From Aporophyla lueneburgensis (taxonomy: Eukaryota > Arthropoda > Insecta > Lepidoptera > Noctuidae), in contig OW028740.1 in assembly GCA_932294355.1 (NCBI GenBank), positions 2,076,001-2,140,000 on the forward strand: DNA of 64,000 bases, given 5' to 3'. Below, piece by piece: positions 21,707 to 33,187 of the stretch. The notes under the pieces were generated by a model. The model ran no database searches and had not been told where the DNA came from. It saw only the letters and a program-made list of their open reading frames with translations. Made by a program: the position numbers and the translations under genes. Positions within the stretch are counted from its first letter, which is position 1. Each line of letters opens with the position of its first letter.

Positions 21707-22690
21707 TTTACCAACAAAGTTAGGGTAGGCTTCCAACCTACCCCCCAGTGGGTTCTCGCATTGACGAGGCGGGGGGCTCAGTAGCCGCGGTTTAGAACCC
21801 CACGGTGAAGCTAAGAGGAACCCGAGGAGGGGCCCCTCGTCAGGGCTTTTCCGCTCGAAGCCGACGATGTAGCGGCCAATGCGGTGTCGCTTGGTGACAT
21901 TGCAACTGAGGTGGGCCGCGATGTCTTAGTATTTGGGGCATCGCGGCTGAGGGTTGGAGGCCGCGGTGGGAGAGGAGTGCCGGTATTGAGGTGCGCCGGT
22001 GTCCCTACCTTCCGCGGCCTGAACAGGGTTGCCACCGTCCGATGGCGGACGCGGTGGGGCCATAGGGGAGGAGGAATGTTGGTATAGCGTTGGCCACTCT
22101 CCCTATCCCCTGCGGCCGAAAAGTGGTAGGCGGCGGGGCCACTGTCCTGATCCGTCGCAGGGGGACCAAAGGTGCCACACATGGGGTCGTCTGGCACCCA
22201 TGTGCTTAATGGTCCCTGGGGTGGTCACGGTGTGCTATGTGTGTTCTGGCGCGCTGTAAATGGGGGTACCATATACTCCAGAGGAGGGTCCGGTGACGGA
22301 CAACCGCGGCGGGTTCGCGGAAGAATTACGTGTGCCCGTGTTCCCGCCACAAGCGGCACAGGAGGACACCGTGGAGTTTTAGTGGGTTGGAGTCCCACAT
22401 AACTGCACTATCTCCCCGTGGTAGTGTAGTATGCATGAGCATTTCTCCACATTAAAAAAAAAGGCTTCCAACCTAACCAAAACAGATGAAACCCAGTATT
22501 TTTCATGGGAGTCTGCCTATCTGACCGCAACCACCCAGAAACATGAAACACAATATTATAACTATGATTGTCAGACTTTCAGGCTTTACACTAACCCTCA
22601 CGACAGTCAAAGATCTGTGAATGACAGCCGGGAGCAACTTCTTAACGTGCTTTTAGAAGCATTGAGGAACCTATCCACGAACCAAACGCG
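21707..22690 (-). mobile_element. 5S-like SINE (body), split by a GC-rich retroelement
   Basis: Pieces 21707-21740 and 22462-22690 together follow the body of the SINE at 15300-15653 (reverse orientation): GTTAGGGTAGGCTTCCAACCTA, then CAGTATTTTTCATGGGAGTC, CTGCCTATCTGACC and the CAGACTTTCAGGC segment. The 5S-like head is missing or too degraded to recognise. Confidence 0.55.
21741..22461 (+). mobile_element. GC-rich 5'-truncated retroelement with 14-bp target duplication
   Basis: About 720 bp of strongly GC-rich sequence ends in CTGCACTATCTCCCCGTGGT..., CATTTCTCCACATT and an A9-type tail. It is bracketed by AGGCTTCCAACCTA at 21727-21740 and 22462-22475, a perfect 14-bp duplication. This fits target-primed insertion of a LINE or SINE. 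No RT motif is visible; open frames here have no recognisable domain. Family unassigned. Confidence 0.7.
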
Positions 22691-22796
22691 GCAAACATAA
22701 CTTTCTACGAGTCCCTGTAAACGAAATTAATCTATGGTATCTATGAAGGTTAATAAGCACCAATAAGTAGATAGGCACCCAAATATGAAGAATCCT

Positions 22797-22948
22797 GCTA
22801 GGGTGGCGACATTCGTTCGAAAGAGGTACCATGGCCCTGGCATATGGGCAACTGAAGGAACACGGGTGGGTTTTAGTCAGTAAAAGCCCGTCTGCTCCAC
22901 CCAGAAAGGGAGACGTCATTGAAGATTACCCACCCACTAAAAAAAAAA
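22797..22948 (+). mobile_element. R1-clade LINE 3'-terminal module (copy 3), degraded
   Basis: Starts TAGGGTGGCGACATTCGTTC, keeps GGAACACGGGTGGGTTTTAG, and ends in an A tail. Hairpin 2 is lost. Confidence 0.7.
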
Positions 22949-23019
22949 TGCATGAAGTATTATTCCTGTCATCTATATTATTTTATTATAACCTGCGAAT
23001 CTGTGAATATTTCCGTGCT

Positions 23020-23262
23020 TCATCATCATTTGAGCCGTAACACGTCCACCCATGGACTTAGGCCTCCCCCAATTTGAGGGGCTTTGCCATAATAGCCACG
23101 CTTGGCAGGCGGGTTGGCGATCGCAGTATTGTGGTAAAATGCATAGAGATCACTGCTGCCTATTCTCCAGTAAATCCCCTAGTCACGTCTTACGACACCC
23201 ATGCCATGGGGCGAAATGGGGTGATACTATTCTTTACGTCCACGTTTTACACGGATGGTCTT
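23020..23262 (-). mobile_element. Lepidopteran SINE, reverse orientation
   Basis: Begins with a TCATCATCAT-type tail complement, then CCATGGACTTAGGCCTCCCCC, GGCGGGTTGGCGATCGCAGT and TACGACACCCATGCCATGGG. Related pieces lie at 33555-33716 (tail half), 48505-48728 and 32932-33000. Confidence 0.7.
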
Positions 23263-24368
23263 TCTTGGCTTAATCTTTAGGTATTAAGTTGGTTACTCAG
23301 ATTACACACCTGTAAATAACACCTTTTATGTGGCTCGTGGTACAACTCGTAGTCACTCGACGAACCATCAGGCTTCTGTGCACAGCGCCACTGTTGACAG
23401 AGAACAAACTTTAATTTATATGCTACTACTTACTAACTTAGATTCGTTGCACATTAACATCACGCTTTGTATCGTCAAAGGGTTGGGTAGAGGTGTACTA
23501 TACACACACATTTCGGGTTTTACAGTGTTTTCTACCTGTCCTCAGACCAACCACAGCAAGTTAAGCATATTTTCTAAGAATAGTCATATTTTCTGGAATT
23601 TGTCTCATTTTCATTAATTAATGACGCTGTGTATTGAATTTTGAACAATATCGTACTTTGAATAGCTTGCATAGCATTAGTAGGCACCTCTTACAAAAAT
23701 AATGCAATCTGCATATAAATAGATAAGTATTTCATCAACATTCAGACTCTATTCTAATTTATTTAAGTTCGAAAAATAACGTCCTTTTCTTCCATACATC
23801 TCAATGTGTACTCTGTACAGTCATTTAAAATACAATAAAATGGAAATCAGAAAGGAGTGCAAGGAAACGTTCACAGTTCAGTTTACCTTTTTCAAGTTCT
23901 GCTGCGACAACTTCATTAAATGCTCAGTAGGTACGTAGTACCGTAGCGTGGGTCTTAAAACTATCTGATCTACACGATATCGCCTGTGATATATCATATT
24001 GAAGTACCCAACTATGGTCGCCCAAAAAAATCATTTCTTGCTTAATGTATGACACAGATAAGAAAGTTGCGTCACGTAAATGGGGCTATATATTCTGTGT
24101 GAAGTGCACGAGATTCACAGTAACCCTGCTTCTGACTGCTTCTGAGTTTTCAACGTACTTATTAGATAAGTTGTGTAGCGAATACATTGTATATATACAA
24201 ATAGTCTTGGTTTACTCGCCAAATCTACGTTTATTAATTATATTTTCCAATAACACCGTGTATACCATGTTTTATGCGAATAAAAATACCTTATCTTAAT
24301 TTCATCATCTCAAAACATTTCTTATCGTTTTTTCATTATCGGTCTTCCTGTTTAACATCATTGTATAC
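23263..24368. other. Intronic; nothing recognised
   Basis: No supported gene or repeat. Confidence 0.4.
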
Positions 24369-24438
24369 AAGACTAAGCTATAATTGTAGTTATGAGGGTA
24401 TCGCCCTACCTTCATAACTACAATTATAACTTAGTCTT
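24369..24438. repeat. Near-perfect 32-bp hairpin, 6-nt loop
   Basis: Arms 24369-24400 and 24407-24438 (AAGACTAAGCTATAATTGTA and on) differ at two positions. The loop TCGCCC is part of a motif, TATCGCCCT, that is repeated just outside the right arm. Confidence 0.85.
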
Positions 24439-24446
24439 ATCGCCCT

Positions 24447-24623
24447 CCTGCCAGGGTCGCGAGACCTGCCAGGGTCGCGACATTGTTCGAAAGAGATACC
24501 GTGACCCTGGCACATGGGCAATTGAAGGAACACGGGTGGGTTTTAGTCAGTAAAAGTCTGACACGCCCTCCCGCTCCGCCCAGAGCGGGAGAAGTCATTT
24601 GATGATTGCCCGTCCAAAAAAAA
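24447..24623 (+). mobile_element. R1-clade LINE 3'-terminal module (copy 4)
   Basis: Starts with an 18-bp tandem duplication of CCTGCCAGGGTCGCGA. Hairpin 1 (CCAGGGTC/GACCCTGG) and hairpin 2 (CTCCCGCTC/GAGCGGGAG) are both perfect. Flanked by TATCGCCCT on the left and TATTGCCCT on the right, a likely target duplication. Confidence 0.8.
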
Positions 24624-24807
24624 GGGTATTGCCCTATCGATAAATATGACTTAAACATCGTTTAGTCATATTATGTACTCATTTACTATTGTATGATAAA
24701 TTATAATTGATTCAATATTTCCGTATTTGTGCCATACTTATCACAATAAATTTAGTAAAGAAAAAACCGTATGAATTTCAAGAATTAAAAAATCAGACTG
24801 TTTCGGA

Positions 24808-25380
24808 ACGCGCCGCCCGAACGGAATGACATCTGACTCGTCAAGTTTGATTTTGACACTTGTCACTTCTTTTTCCCCCCTTTTAGTTTTGTCTTCGAAA
24901 GCGTCGGACAGAATTTTGCTTCCGAGAGTTTTTTGTAAAGTAATCCTTTCAAATCGATCGTTTTGTTGGACAATTAGTCGTGATCGTATTGTTGATTGTT
25001 AATAACCCCTAATTTGACATATCACGGGTTCATTTGTTGGAAATATCTCGATAAATAGTTTGAAGGTTAAGCAAAGTGTGACCTTATTGGAGACCGCATG
25101 TCTGGATGGCAGATCTTTTGGAGCGGCGGATTGTTACCAGGAGAATACTCATAACGTCACGACACGATACACATACACTCACTTACATACATAGATCCAG
25201 GTAATCCCAAGAAGCCGGTGGTCGCCCATCAGGTGAGTTATTTGAATTATATTGTCTGCTCCGCGTACGGCGGACAGTACGCTAGCCACTCTTGTCTCTA
25301 GAGCCCCACGATTAGCACGCTTCCACATAATAATTAAAACCTTATGTGGGCCTAGTCTGGCAGCGTACACAGACGCAAAA
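24808..25380 (+). repeat. Left arm of a large inverted repeat
   Basis: Complementary to 28000-28720 over several blocks: GCGCC...CGGAATG at the outer end, TTAATAACCCCTAATTTGAC, CTGCTCCGCGTACGGCGGAC, and GTCTGGCAGCGTACACAG at the inner end. The arms are diverged, with small gaps. Confidence 0.7.
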
Positions 25381-25616
25381 CTCAACCAGAGCTATAAGAA
25401 ATGTTATAAATTTTCTTCTTTGCATGTCGATAGCAATCCAAATAGAGTTAGCCCAGAATTTGGCTACGAGCTTAGCATTTCCAGTAGCATACATTAAATC
25501 TTGTAGCGTGCAAACCGCAGGACGCGCTGGACAAGATATCAAGTGCCACATTGTTTGTGATTTGCGAATCAGTGAGAACAGTCATCTGTGAATCGCTTGA
25601 GCATGTTTTCTTCTAA

Positions 25617-25799
25617 AGGGGTCTGCTAGGACCGATGCCTGCCAGGGTCGCAAGATTCATTCGAAAGAGTTACCGTGGCCCTGGCATATGGGCAACTGAA
25701 GGAACACGGGTGGGTTTTAGTCAGTAAATGTTTGACATGCCCTCCCGCTCTGCCCAGAGCGGGAGAAGTCATTTGATGATTTCCCATCCAAAAAAAAAG
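25617..25799 (+). mobile_element. R1-clade LINE 3'-terminal module (copy 5) with target duplication
   Basis: Slightly longer 5' end (GGGGTCTGCTAGGACCGATG). Hairpin 2 is perfect. Flanks AGCATGTTTTCTTCTA (left) and AGCATGTTATCTTTAC (right) are an imperfect target duplication. Confidence 0.8.
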
Positions 25800-27134
25800 A
25801 AGCATGTTATCTTTACTTCGGCTTACCTGGGTCTGGAGTCTATATAAAGACTTCCTGGCCAAGGCAACTCGTGTCCAGGTGCGAGATTTTCAGTAAGTGG
25901 GACGAATGGGTTTGGTAGAGAAGCACCATGTTGCCACAGGCTTAGTTTTTCCTTAGACCGTTTGCCAGTAAGTGGAAGGACACACTTTATAAAACTGTTG
26001 CGGCTTTTCAGGACGTTGTCTTGCAAATGATGTCGTGTGTCACAAACCATCTTGGCTCTTTCAACTGAGCTTACTACCGCTCTGCGAATTTCTGGTAGCA
26101 CTATTCCAGCCAGTGGATATAGCATTTGCACCGGGGTCGTTTTGAGGCAGCTGGATGTGATAAATAATAAGCAAATATATCTAATATTTTACGTAAAGTA
26201 TAATAAGTTAACGAGTTGTTGGTTCCTAATGTGAACTATTAAACTTCCAGCTCAGCTTTTACAACTGCGTAGTTTTTTGTAAATTCGTAGATTGATTTCT
26301 ACAGACCTAAGCTTACTATCTTCTAATGAGTATTCAGTCTAACCACAATTCACTTAAAGTTTACTGTTGATCAGTGCACTATGCCCCAGTTAATATCTCG
26401 TTGACCCAACCACGCTTTTGTAAACATTCGAAAATAAACATTTTACAATACGATCGCTTTCAAACTTTTGGCATTTCTAGCATGACAGCGATTAAGAAAA
26501 GTTCTAAGAATACAAAACCAACTTGTTCGGATTTGGGAACTGTTGAAAATTATAAAACTGTGTTAGTAAGTCTCTAGATATTCCTTTGAGATTTATATTT
26601 GTTGCTAACTTTAGATTTTGTTAGATTCAAAGCGAAACTCGAGGGCTACACTAAGTTATAATTACTTAGTTGGAATAGTTCTGTTTGTGAAAATTTCGAA
26701 CTAAGCTTTGTAAACATTACGATTCGAAAACTATCTAACACGTCTAAATTGCCGATTTCGTTTTGAAATTTTTTAGACACTTATCTATTACCTACCAAAT
26801 TTTTTCATTTCCTAATAAAACATTTTATCTCGTCAGCAGCACGTTGACAATTAAAATGTTTCAACTTTAGGAATTCATTAATTAAATTTACCCTCATAAT
26901 TCAAAAAGATAACTTTGGACTTTGAAGGTATTTCAACGCGATATTTTGAATCTGACTCAAAGCTAATGAAACAAAGAAAATATTTGATGCCATTATATCG
27001 GGAGTTGTAACTGATATAAGAAGGAACTGAAATAAAGAATAATCAAGCAAATGTCTACTGCTTACTTCCAAACTGATGAGGATGTATAAAAACCACAAGC
27101 TGTTTTAAAAGTTTTACCTACACCACTAGTCTCT
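25800..27134. other. Centre of the large inverted repeat; nothing recognised
   Basis: No transposase or other coding signal is visible between the arms, only short open frames without motifs. Confidence 0.4.
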
Positions 27135-27290
27135 CAATCTTACCAAAAGGTTTCATATTACTCAGTTACTGGATTGTGGAGGTAAGCAGTCGCTTCATGT
27201 AAAATACAGATAATCAGCTGCATCCAGTAAGACTGGAAGTCAATCCCAACATACTTGTGAAATGGCTAGGCAGATGACGATGACGACCCA
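27135..27290 (+). mobile_element. 5S-like SINE, 3' body fragment
   Basis: CAGTTACTGGATTGTGGAGG, then GCATCCAGTAAGACTGG, ending GCTAGGCAGATGACGATGAC: same order as the 3' part of the SINE at 15300-15653. Confidence 0.65.
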
Positions 27291-27419
27291 CACCATTTGG
27301 AACCTGCGTACCTAAGCCTGATGTTGTTGGCCATCTTAGAACGAGATACGTTAACGTCCCTGATGTTAAACGTGTTTTCGACAATTTGTCGAGAAGCAAG
27401 TATCCAGATCACAATGGAT

Positions 27420-27492
27420 TTTTAATCCCGGTTGTATGTTCCCGTGTGAAAATTTCCGACCTCCCCGCGGGAAAGCCGCTGACAAAAGCTTG
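27420..27492 (+). mobile_element. Helitron-like 3' fragment
   Basis: CCGACCTCCCCGCGGGAAAG...GACAAAAGCTTG resembles the 3' ends at 30936 and 35406. The terminal CTAG is mutated. Confidence 0.5.
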
Positions 27493-27999
27493 TATCTAAT
27501 AAATAGGTCTAATTTTAGTGCCATATAAATACCATTTGACTTATTTATTTATGGCAGCGTTCTATAGGCCTTAATATGCTTATTTTACTATATTTGACAT
27601 TTAAGCTAAAATTTTAGTAATTTTCATTCAATACTTTGTCGCAGCTAAAACTTTACGTGATAATTCTATTGATCGGTGTCGCATCAATGTTCTATTAGAA
27701 ACAAAGAACATAAATGCAATACAATTCAATACAAATTAAATTCTGTTTAATACAAAAAAACTATTTTCCATGGTTCAAAAACATTTTCTTTGTCTTTGTT
27801 GAATCCTGCCTGTCACAATCCGCGTATTGTTCGGAATATTTCATATTTCTGAGATTTCCTTTAGAAAATGATTAATTTATGTTCTTCAAAAACACAAGCG
27901 CTTTATCCGGGGCAGATGACATTATAATTTATAAATTCGTCGTGAGTTGTTGGAAACAAAAGAAAATACATTTTAATATCCGTATAGATTAAACACTTC
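27493..27999. other. Intronic; nothing recognised
   Basis: AT-rich, no supported feature. Confidence 0.4.
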
Positions 28000-28720
28000 G
28001 ATACGTCCTGTGTACGCTGCCAGACTAGACCCCTACAATAGCATTTCAATAGCGCAGTGGAAGATATTATGGTGGGGTACAGGAGACAAGAGTGGCTAGC
28101 GTACTGTCCGCCGTACGCGGAGCAGACAATCAAATCAAAGAGAACAACTCACCTACAATACAACAAAACAACTTACCTCATGGTTGAAGGAAACTGCTCT
28201 GGTTCCTACCTGGAGTTATGCATTTAAGTGAGTGTATATGTATCGTGTTGTGACGTTACGAGTATTCTTCAGGTTAGAATCCGCTGCAACAAGGCTTGGA
28301 GGCAATCACAGCATGCGGTCTTCAAATCACTCGTTCCCAACAGCGTCACACTTAACCATCGGGTCATGACAGATTGTCCACAAAACGACCGGTTCTCAGG
28401 GATTAAGGGATTACTTTACGACAGGGTCGCACGCGCAATTTGGACCGCCATCCCTTTACAAGAACTTCAGTTTTAACAAACGTAACCCGTATTATTACGT
28501 CAAATTAGGGGTTATTAACAATCAAGCAACTGGATCACGACTAATTGTCACAAGCGGATCGATTTAAAAAAGGATTAATTTCAACAAAAGCATCGCGGGG
28601 GTTCCAAAACGCGACGGACCTCTTTTAGCGGCAAATCAACCAGAGCTGTCAAGTGTCGACGTCAAATTGACAAGTTAGATGTGACTTCGTTACACGCGCA
28701 TTCCGTTAGGCGCACAGATA
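28000..28720 (-). repeat. Right arm of the large inverted repeat
   Basis: Counterpart of 24808-25380. The best-conserved core is 28085-28130 (GTCCGCCGTACGCGGAGCAG). Confidence 0.7.
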
Positions 28721-28961
28721 ATAAACGGGACAGAACATCCTGAATATAATCACCATCTGCACGCGTAGCATGATTACCATAAAAAGAACTTTGTCTATTC
28801 TTGGTAGAATAGAGATAGAACTGTCATGCTACGCCAGCATAAAACGGTACAAATCTCTCTACAATATTTAATTCTGTCTTTAATCTTTCTACACTCTGTA
28901 ATTTTGTCTATTCTTCCTTTGACAAAACCCATTTGTGAACCCAGTCTATACTTTTCTGTAG

Positions 28962-29058
28962 ATTGACTTTCATTCTAACCAGATCCACCTGAATACCAAT
29001 AACTTACATGGAGCGACTGCATATCTGACCTCAAAATCCTATTGGGCAGTACTATACC
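28962..29058 (-). mobile_element. 5S-like SINE fragment
   Basis: ACCTGAATACCAATAACTTA, then GGAGCGACTGCATATCTGACC and ATTGGGCAGTACTATACCCC follow the SINE body in reverse orientation. It is cut by the LINE that starts at about 29059. Confidence 0.55.
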
Positions 29059-29831
29059 CCTTGATTATTTACAATGAATTAATGAATGTGATAAAATGGC
29101 TGGGGGACAATAATCTTTATGTTAATATTGAGAAAACTAAAATAGTTCAATTTCAAACACGTAACTTGTCAGTAATACCAACATCAATTAGACATAATAA
29201 TGTAATTCTACAAACAGGATCGTCAGCTTTATTTTTAGGTATAGTAATAGATAGCAAATTGAACTGGAAGGAACATGTAGAAAGAGTATGCAGTAAACTT
29301 GATTTTGTTTATGCTCTTCGCAAGTTAAGATTAGTGTCCAGTAGAAAAACAGTCCTTAATGCCTATCACGGGTATGTTTCATCAGTACTGCGTTACGGCC
29401 TAGTGATATGGGGTTATTCAGTGGATGTGGAAAAGGCATTCATAGTGCAAAAAAAATGTATTAGAGCCATGAGTGGAGCAGAATATCTGGACCATTGCAG
29501 GCCATTATTTAGGGATTTAAAAATTCTGGCACTCCCATGTTTTTATATTTTTGAAATTTGTCTATTTGTAAAAAAATACACTCATTTATTTCAATTAAAT
29601 GAACAATTCTCCGAAAGACTGAACAAAAAAAAAATCCGAGAATTACTCGTCCCTGCTCAAAGATTACAATTATGTAGTAGAAATGCTAGTTGCATGACAA
29701 TTAAAATGTATAATAAATTACCACCCGCCCTGAGAATGTTACCAATTAATAAGTTTAAATGTAAAATGTTTGATTTTCTCTTAGACATGTGTTTTTATTC
29801 CGTGAATGAATTTTTAAATCATACTTTTTGA
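29059..29831 (+). pseudogene. CR1-like reverse transcriptase C-terminal fragment, about 257 aa
   Basis: The frame is open without an ATG at its left edge, as expected for 5' truncation. It begins downstream of the catalytic YADD: WLGDNNLYVNIEKTKIVQF, then LFLGIVIDSKLNWKEHV (the LG-ID-LNW motif after the palm), YGLVIWGYS, and the C-terminal region ending SVNEFLNHTF. The same C-terminal ending (SVSEFL) occurs in the fragment at 51449, so they are related families. The endonuclease and most of the RT are missing, so it is not functional. Confidence 0.85.
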
Positions 29832-30091
29832 TATAATATTGTTTTAATGACAAAGTACCTTTACATTATTATGAATTCTTGGACATTGTAGTTTTAGTTT
29901 TTGACAGGATAATTTATATTTTTGACATGGCATATATTTTTAATTAAACAACTAATACTTCTACATTATAAATAATGCATGTACCTATTTTATTATTTAA
30001 TATTTCTACGCCAGCAATGGTAGTATGTGTGAAACAATGTTAAATGTAAGATCTTAATGTACCATATATTGAGAAATAAATGAATTGAATT
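29059..30091 (+). mobile_element. CR1-like LINE, 5'-truncated copy
   Basis: Holds the C-terminal third of a reverse transcriptase, a 3'UTR and a GAATT/TTGAA-unit tail (30072-30091). TTGATTA at 29061-29067 and again after the tail may be a target duplication, though the repeat tail makes this uncertain. Confidence 0.8.
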
Positions 30092-30137
30092 GAATTGATT
30101 AAACTGGAAACGCCCCTATAATTTCTCTCACTGAAAT

Positions 30138-30299
30138 GTAGGTAATATTTTAATCAACGGATCCTCGTGTCGGTGGACGGTCAATGACAACACAATACAG
30201 ACGAGGCCCGGCAATAATGAATGTATGCTATTGTCGAAAGGATAACATTTTCATTAGCCGGTCCCGACGCGGTGATGCTTTGATTAAAATGTTACCTAC
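30138..30299. mobile_element. MITE, 162 bp, with about 46-bp inverted ends
   Basis: GTAGGTAATATTTTAATCAA at the left and GTAGGTAACATTTTAATCAA on the other strand at the right; similarity continues to about 46 bp. Non-coding; superfamily unassigned. Confidence 0.7.
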
Positions 30300-30622
30300 A
30301 ACATATATATTTTTTTTTACGTTTTAGATGTTTGAGTCGGGAGTTTTTTTTTAATTTAACATTATAATCAGCACACAGCCTGGCGCCGACCTAAAAATTA
30401 CAAAAAAAAAAAACGTAAGGAAATGTATATTTTGCGGGTTGTTCTGGTGACTGAAGAAGGAAAATAACATTGTATCCATTCTGATCAGAATAATTCTTTC
30501 ATACATTTTTTCAAAAGGTTAGATCTTAATAATTCTGAAGACCCCTTGTGACACTTTAAAAATATATAGACTTGGCATATTTCTAGAAAGTAAATCAAAT
30601 CAAATGCTACTCAAAAGTGAAA

Positions 30623-30936
30623 TCTATACTTATAATAAAACTGTAGAAAGGTCAATTCTGTACATTGAATATATATTCAAAATTAATATTGGAGGATGAA
30701 TGGTGATCGATACTGATGCCAAAAATGCAATAAGTAATTTTTTTGTCTGTCTGTCTGTCTGTATGTGCACGCATGGGTCAAAAACTACTGAAGAGATTTT
30801 AACCAAACTTAGTACGATTGTAGTCCATACTCTTGGGCAGGTTATACGCTATATAACATAACGCTAAGACACATAGGAGCTGAGCTGTGACGATAAATCC
30901 GACCTCCACGCGGGCGAAGCCGCTGGCAAAAGCTAG
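30623..30936 (+). mobile_element. Helitron-like non-autonomous element
   Basis: Starts A|TCTATACTTATAATAAAAC and ends GCAAAAGCTAG|T. Contains (TCTG)n. A second one follows head-to-tail. Confidence 0.7.
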
Positions 30937-30940
30937 TAAG

Positions 30941-31179
30941 ACTAAAATTATAAAGCTGAAGAGTTTATTTGTTTGGTTGAACGCGGTAATCTCAGGAACT
31001 ACGGGTCCCAATTAAAAAAATATTTTTGTGTTGGGTAGCCTATTTATTGAGAGAGGCTATATAACATCACGCTACAGTAAAAAGGAGCGGAACAGCAATG
31101 AAAAATGAACGAAAACTGATAGGCAATTCGATGCGATGAGAAGGGTCAGGGGCGAGTAATTTAACGAAGCAGAAGTTAG
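30941..31179 (+). mobile_element. Helitron-like element, 5' end eroded
   Basis: ACTAAAATTATAAAGCTGAA to AGAAGTTAG|T. It is close kin of the copies at 16412 and 55800. Confidence 0.65.
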
Positions 31180-31186
31180 TATGATA

Positions 31187-32412
31187 TAAAAGACATTGCC
31201 CATTTTGTTAGGACATATGGGCCCCTAGAAAAAAAACACGGGCAACGGTGGTTTTAACTTGGTTTTGAAGAACAACAAATACCTTTTTAGATCCTGAAAT
31301 CAATTTTCTGTTTTTCACCCGAGTTTCAGAGAAATGTAATTTTTAAAAATGATGAAATTGAGATTCCACTTATAAACAATTTGAATGATGTATTGATTTC
31401 ACAGATTAACCTTTCTACTCTCCTCGCGTTCCGAGTTACGCAAAATCGATATATGTAAGCGCGCGAAACAACCCTTCCGTAGAGCGTGGCGATTTCTTGA
31501 CGCGCGCTAACAGCGATGTTATTGTGATTCGGAACGCGGGGTAGGTGTGGCCATGTTAAATATTTTGTTGATCGATTTACCAAATCGATTTGATAAAAGT
31601 CGATTTTTAACAATTGTGGTGTGACCGTTTTGTGGTAACTTTTGTTAGTGTTGATATTTTGCTGTTTGTGCAACAGTTGTAAACAGTTTCTCTTTGTAAA
31701 AAACAAGCTCTTGCTTTCTATTTACATAATTAAAGAGATAATTTTGCATATGATTTATATTATTTACTAAAAGATAATAACAATTTCAAATCGAAACGTC
31801 AATTGAGATATCATCAAACGTTAATTTTTAAACGATCTAGCCAGTTTTAGTTGGCCAAATCATGAAATGCAACTAATTGAAATGACTGACTAATTGAATG
31901 AAACATGAAATGGCTAGTCACATCATAAAGTAATCAATTCTGCGATCTGACCACGACAAATGTATATATCCTCAGATTACAATTCCCTCGTGTTTTAGTA
32001 TATTTACTACCTATTTCTATTTTCTTTTTATTTTAACCCGCCCGCTGCTCATTTTAATCCGCGATTTGAATATACGTCTAATCAGTTACATGAGACCTAG
32101 ATTATGACCGGAGAAAAGCTATTGTAAACATCTCTGGTACTTTTAGTCGGCGGAATAGTAATATATCGATATTTTCAATCGATTACTACCATTTAATTGA
32201 CATAATCTGTGGTCTATCTTGATAACATTCAGATTAAGTTTTAATGGCAGAACTACCTTTGATTCAATAAAATAATTATTAGTTACGGTTTTTAATGCTA
32301 GGGTGAAAGAAATGTTAATAAAATAAAATTGGACTTATAAAATTAACTTGAGAAGTAAATAGTCTCTGCCCGGCACTGAAAATAAGGGGCCCATCGGCGG
32401 GCAATGTCTTTT
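31187..32412. mobile_element. Possible DNA element with short inverted ends
   Basis: TAAAAGACATTGCCC occurs at both ends in opposite orientation, and GGGCCCCT lies near each. The interior has a GC-rich CG-containing stretch (31420-31560). No transposase or clear target duplication seen. Confidence 0.4.
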
Positions 32413-32931
32413 AATTCATCAATGAGTAGCCAATGTCACAACACACACCACTAATATTTTAATGGCCGTCCGAAAGCGGCGCGACTCACTATCACGTTAG
32501 TTTGCGATAGTTGACGATTGGCTTTGGTCAGCAGTCTGACTCTAGTGCATAATATTAACAAAATGGTCCATAGTAACGCGGTACTGTTGAAATTCTTTAG
32601 TGAACAACTGCAGTGTAAATCCGCTGCGGACGAAACTTTTTGGTTTCTAAATCAACTTTTTTTAGAAACACTGGTCTTTATATTTTTTGTTCTACTTCAA
32701 ATTTCGATTCTGTAGAAACCTCTGAAGACCTCTTTGACAGCGAACTACTGCCGTCGCTAGACACGGCACCAGTGGCACCCTTCCAGAGCGTTACATCCGG
32801 CTAGTTATAAAGGACCATTTTACATTACCTATTTTCTTATTTTACTGTAGTAGATTATCTATTAATTATTTTCTATATTGTTACCTAACTACGCATCCTA
32901 ATATAACGCATATTTCACGGTTTAACTTAGT
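32413..32931. other. Intronic; nothing recognised
   Basis: No supported feature. Confidence 0.4.
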
Positions 32932-33000
32932 GCAAAGTCCCGTGTGGTGCCGTACGTAAAGAATAACACCACCCCATTTCTTCCTGTGGGTGTCGTAAAA
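32932..33000 (+). mobile_element. SINE head fragment
   Basis: CCCGTGTGGTGCCGTACGTA...GGTGTCGTAAAA resembles the far end of the SINEs at 23020 and 48505. It abuts the palindrome that follows. Confidence 0.45.
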
Positions 33001-33187
33001 AACTTTTTAACAAAAAATTTAACCGCCGAAAAACTGAAAAGCATAAAATAATAAACCTTAAAATTATGAGTCGGCGCTTTGAGAGATCCTTGTTCATTGA
33101 TTTTTCAGCGCCGACTCAAAATTTAAGGTTTATTATTTTATGCTTTTCAGTTTTTCGGCGGTTTAATTTTTTGTTAAAAAGTTTTTA
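32996..33187. repeat. Long palindrome, about 80-bp arms, 28-nt spacer
   Basis: Arms at about 32996-33078 and 33107-33187 are complementary with one mismatch and one indel. The arms include ACCGCCGAAAAACTGAAAAG and GAGTCGGCGCT. Confidence 0.9.

Noticed and set aside
21811..22402. Protein-coding gene in the GC-rich segment
   Set aside because: Several overlapping frames are open on both strands because of high GC; the segment is a retro-insertion with an A tail and a target duplication.
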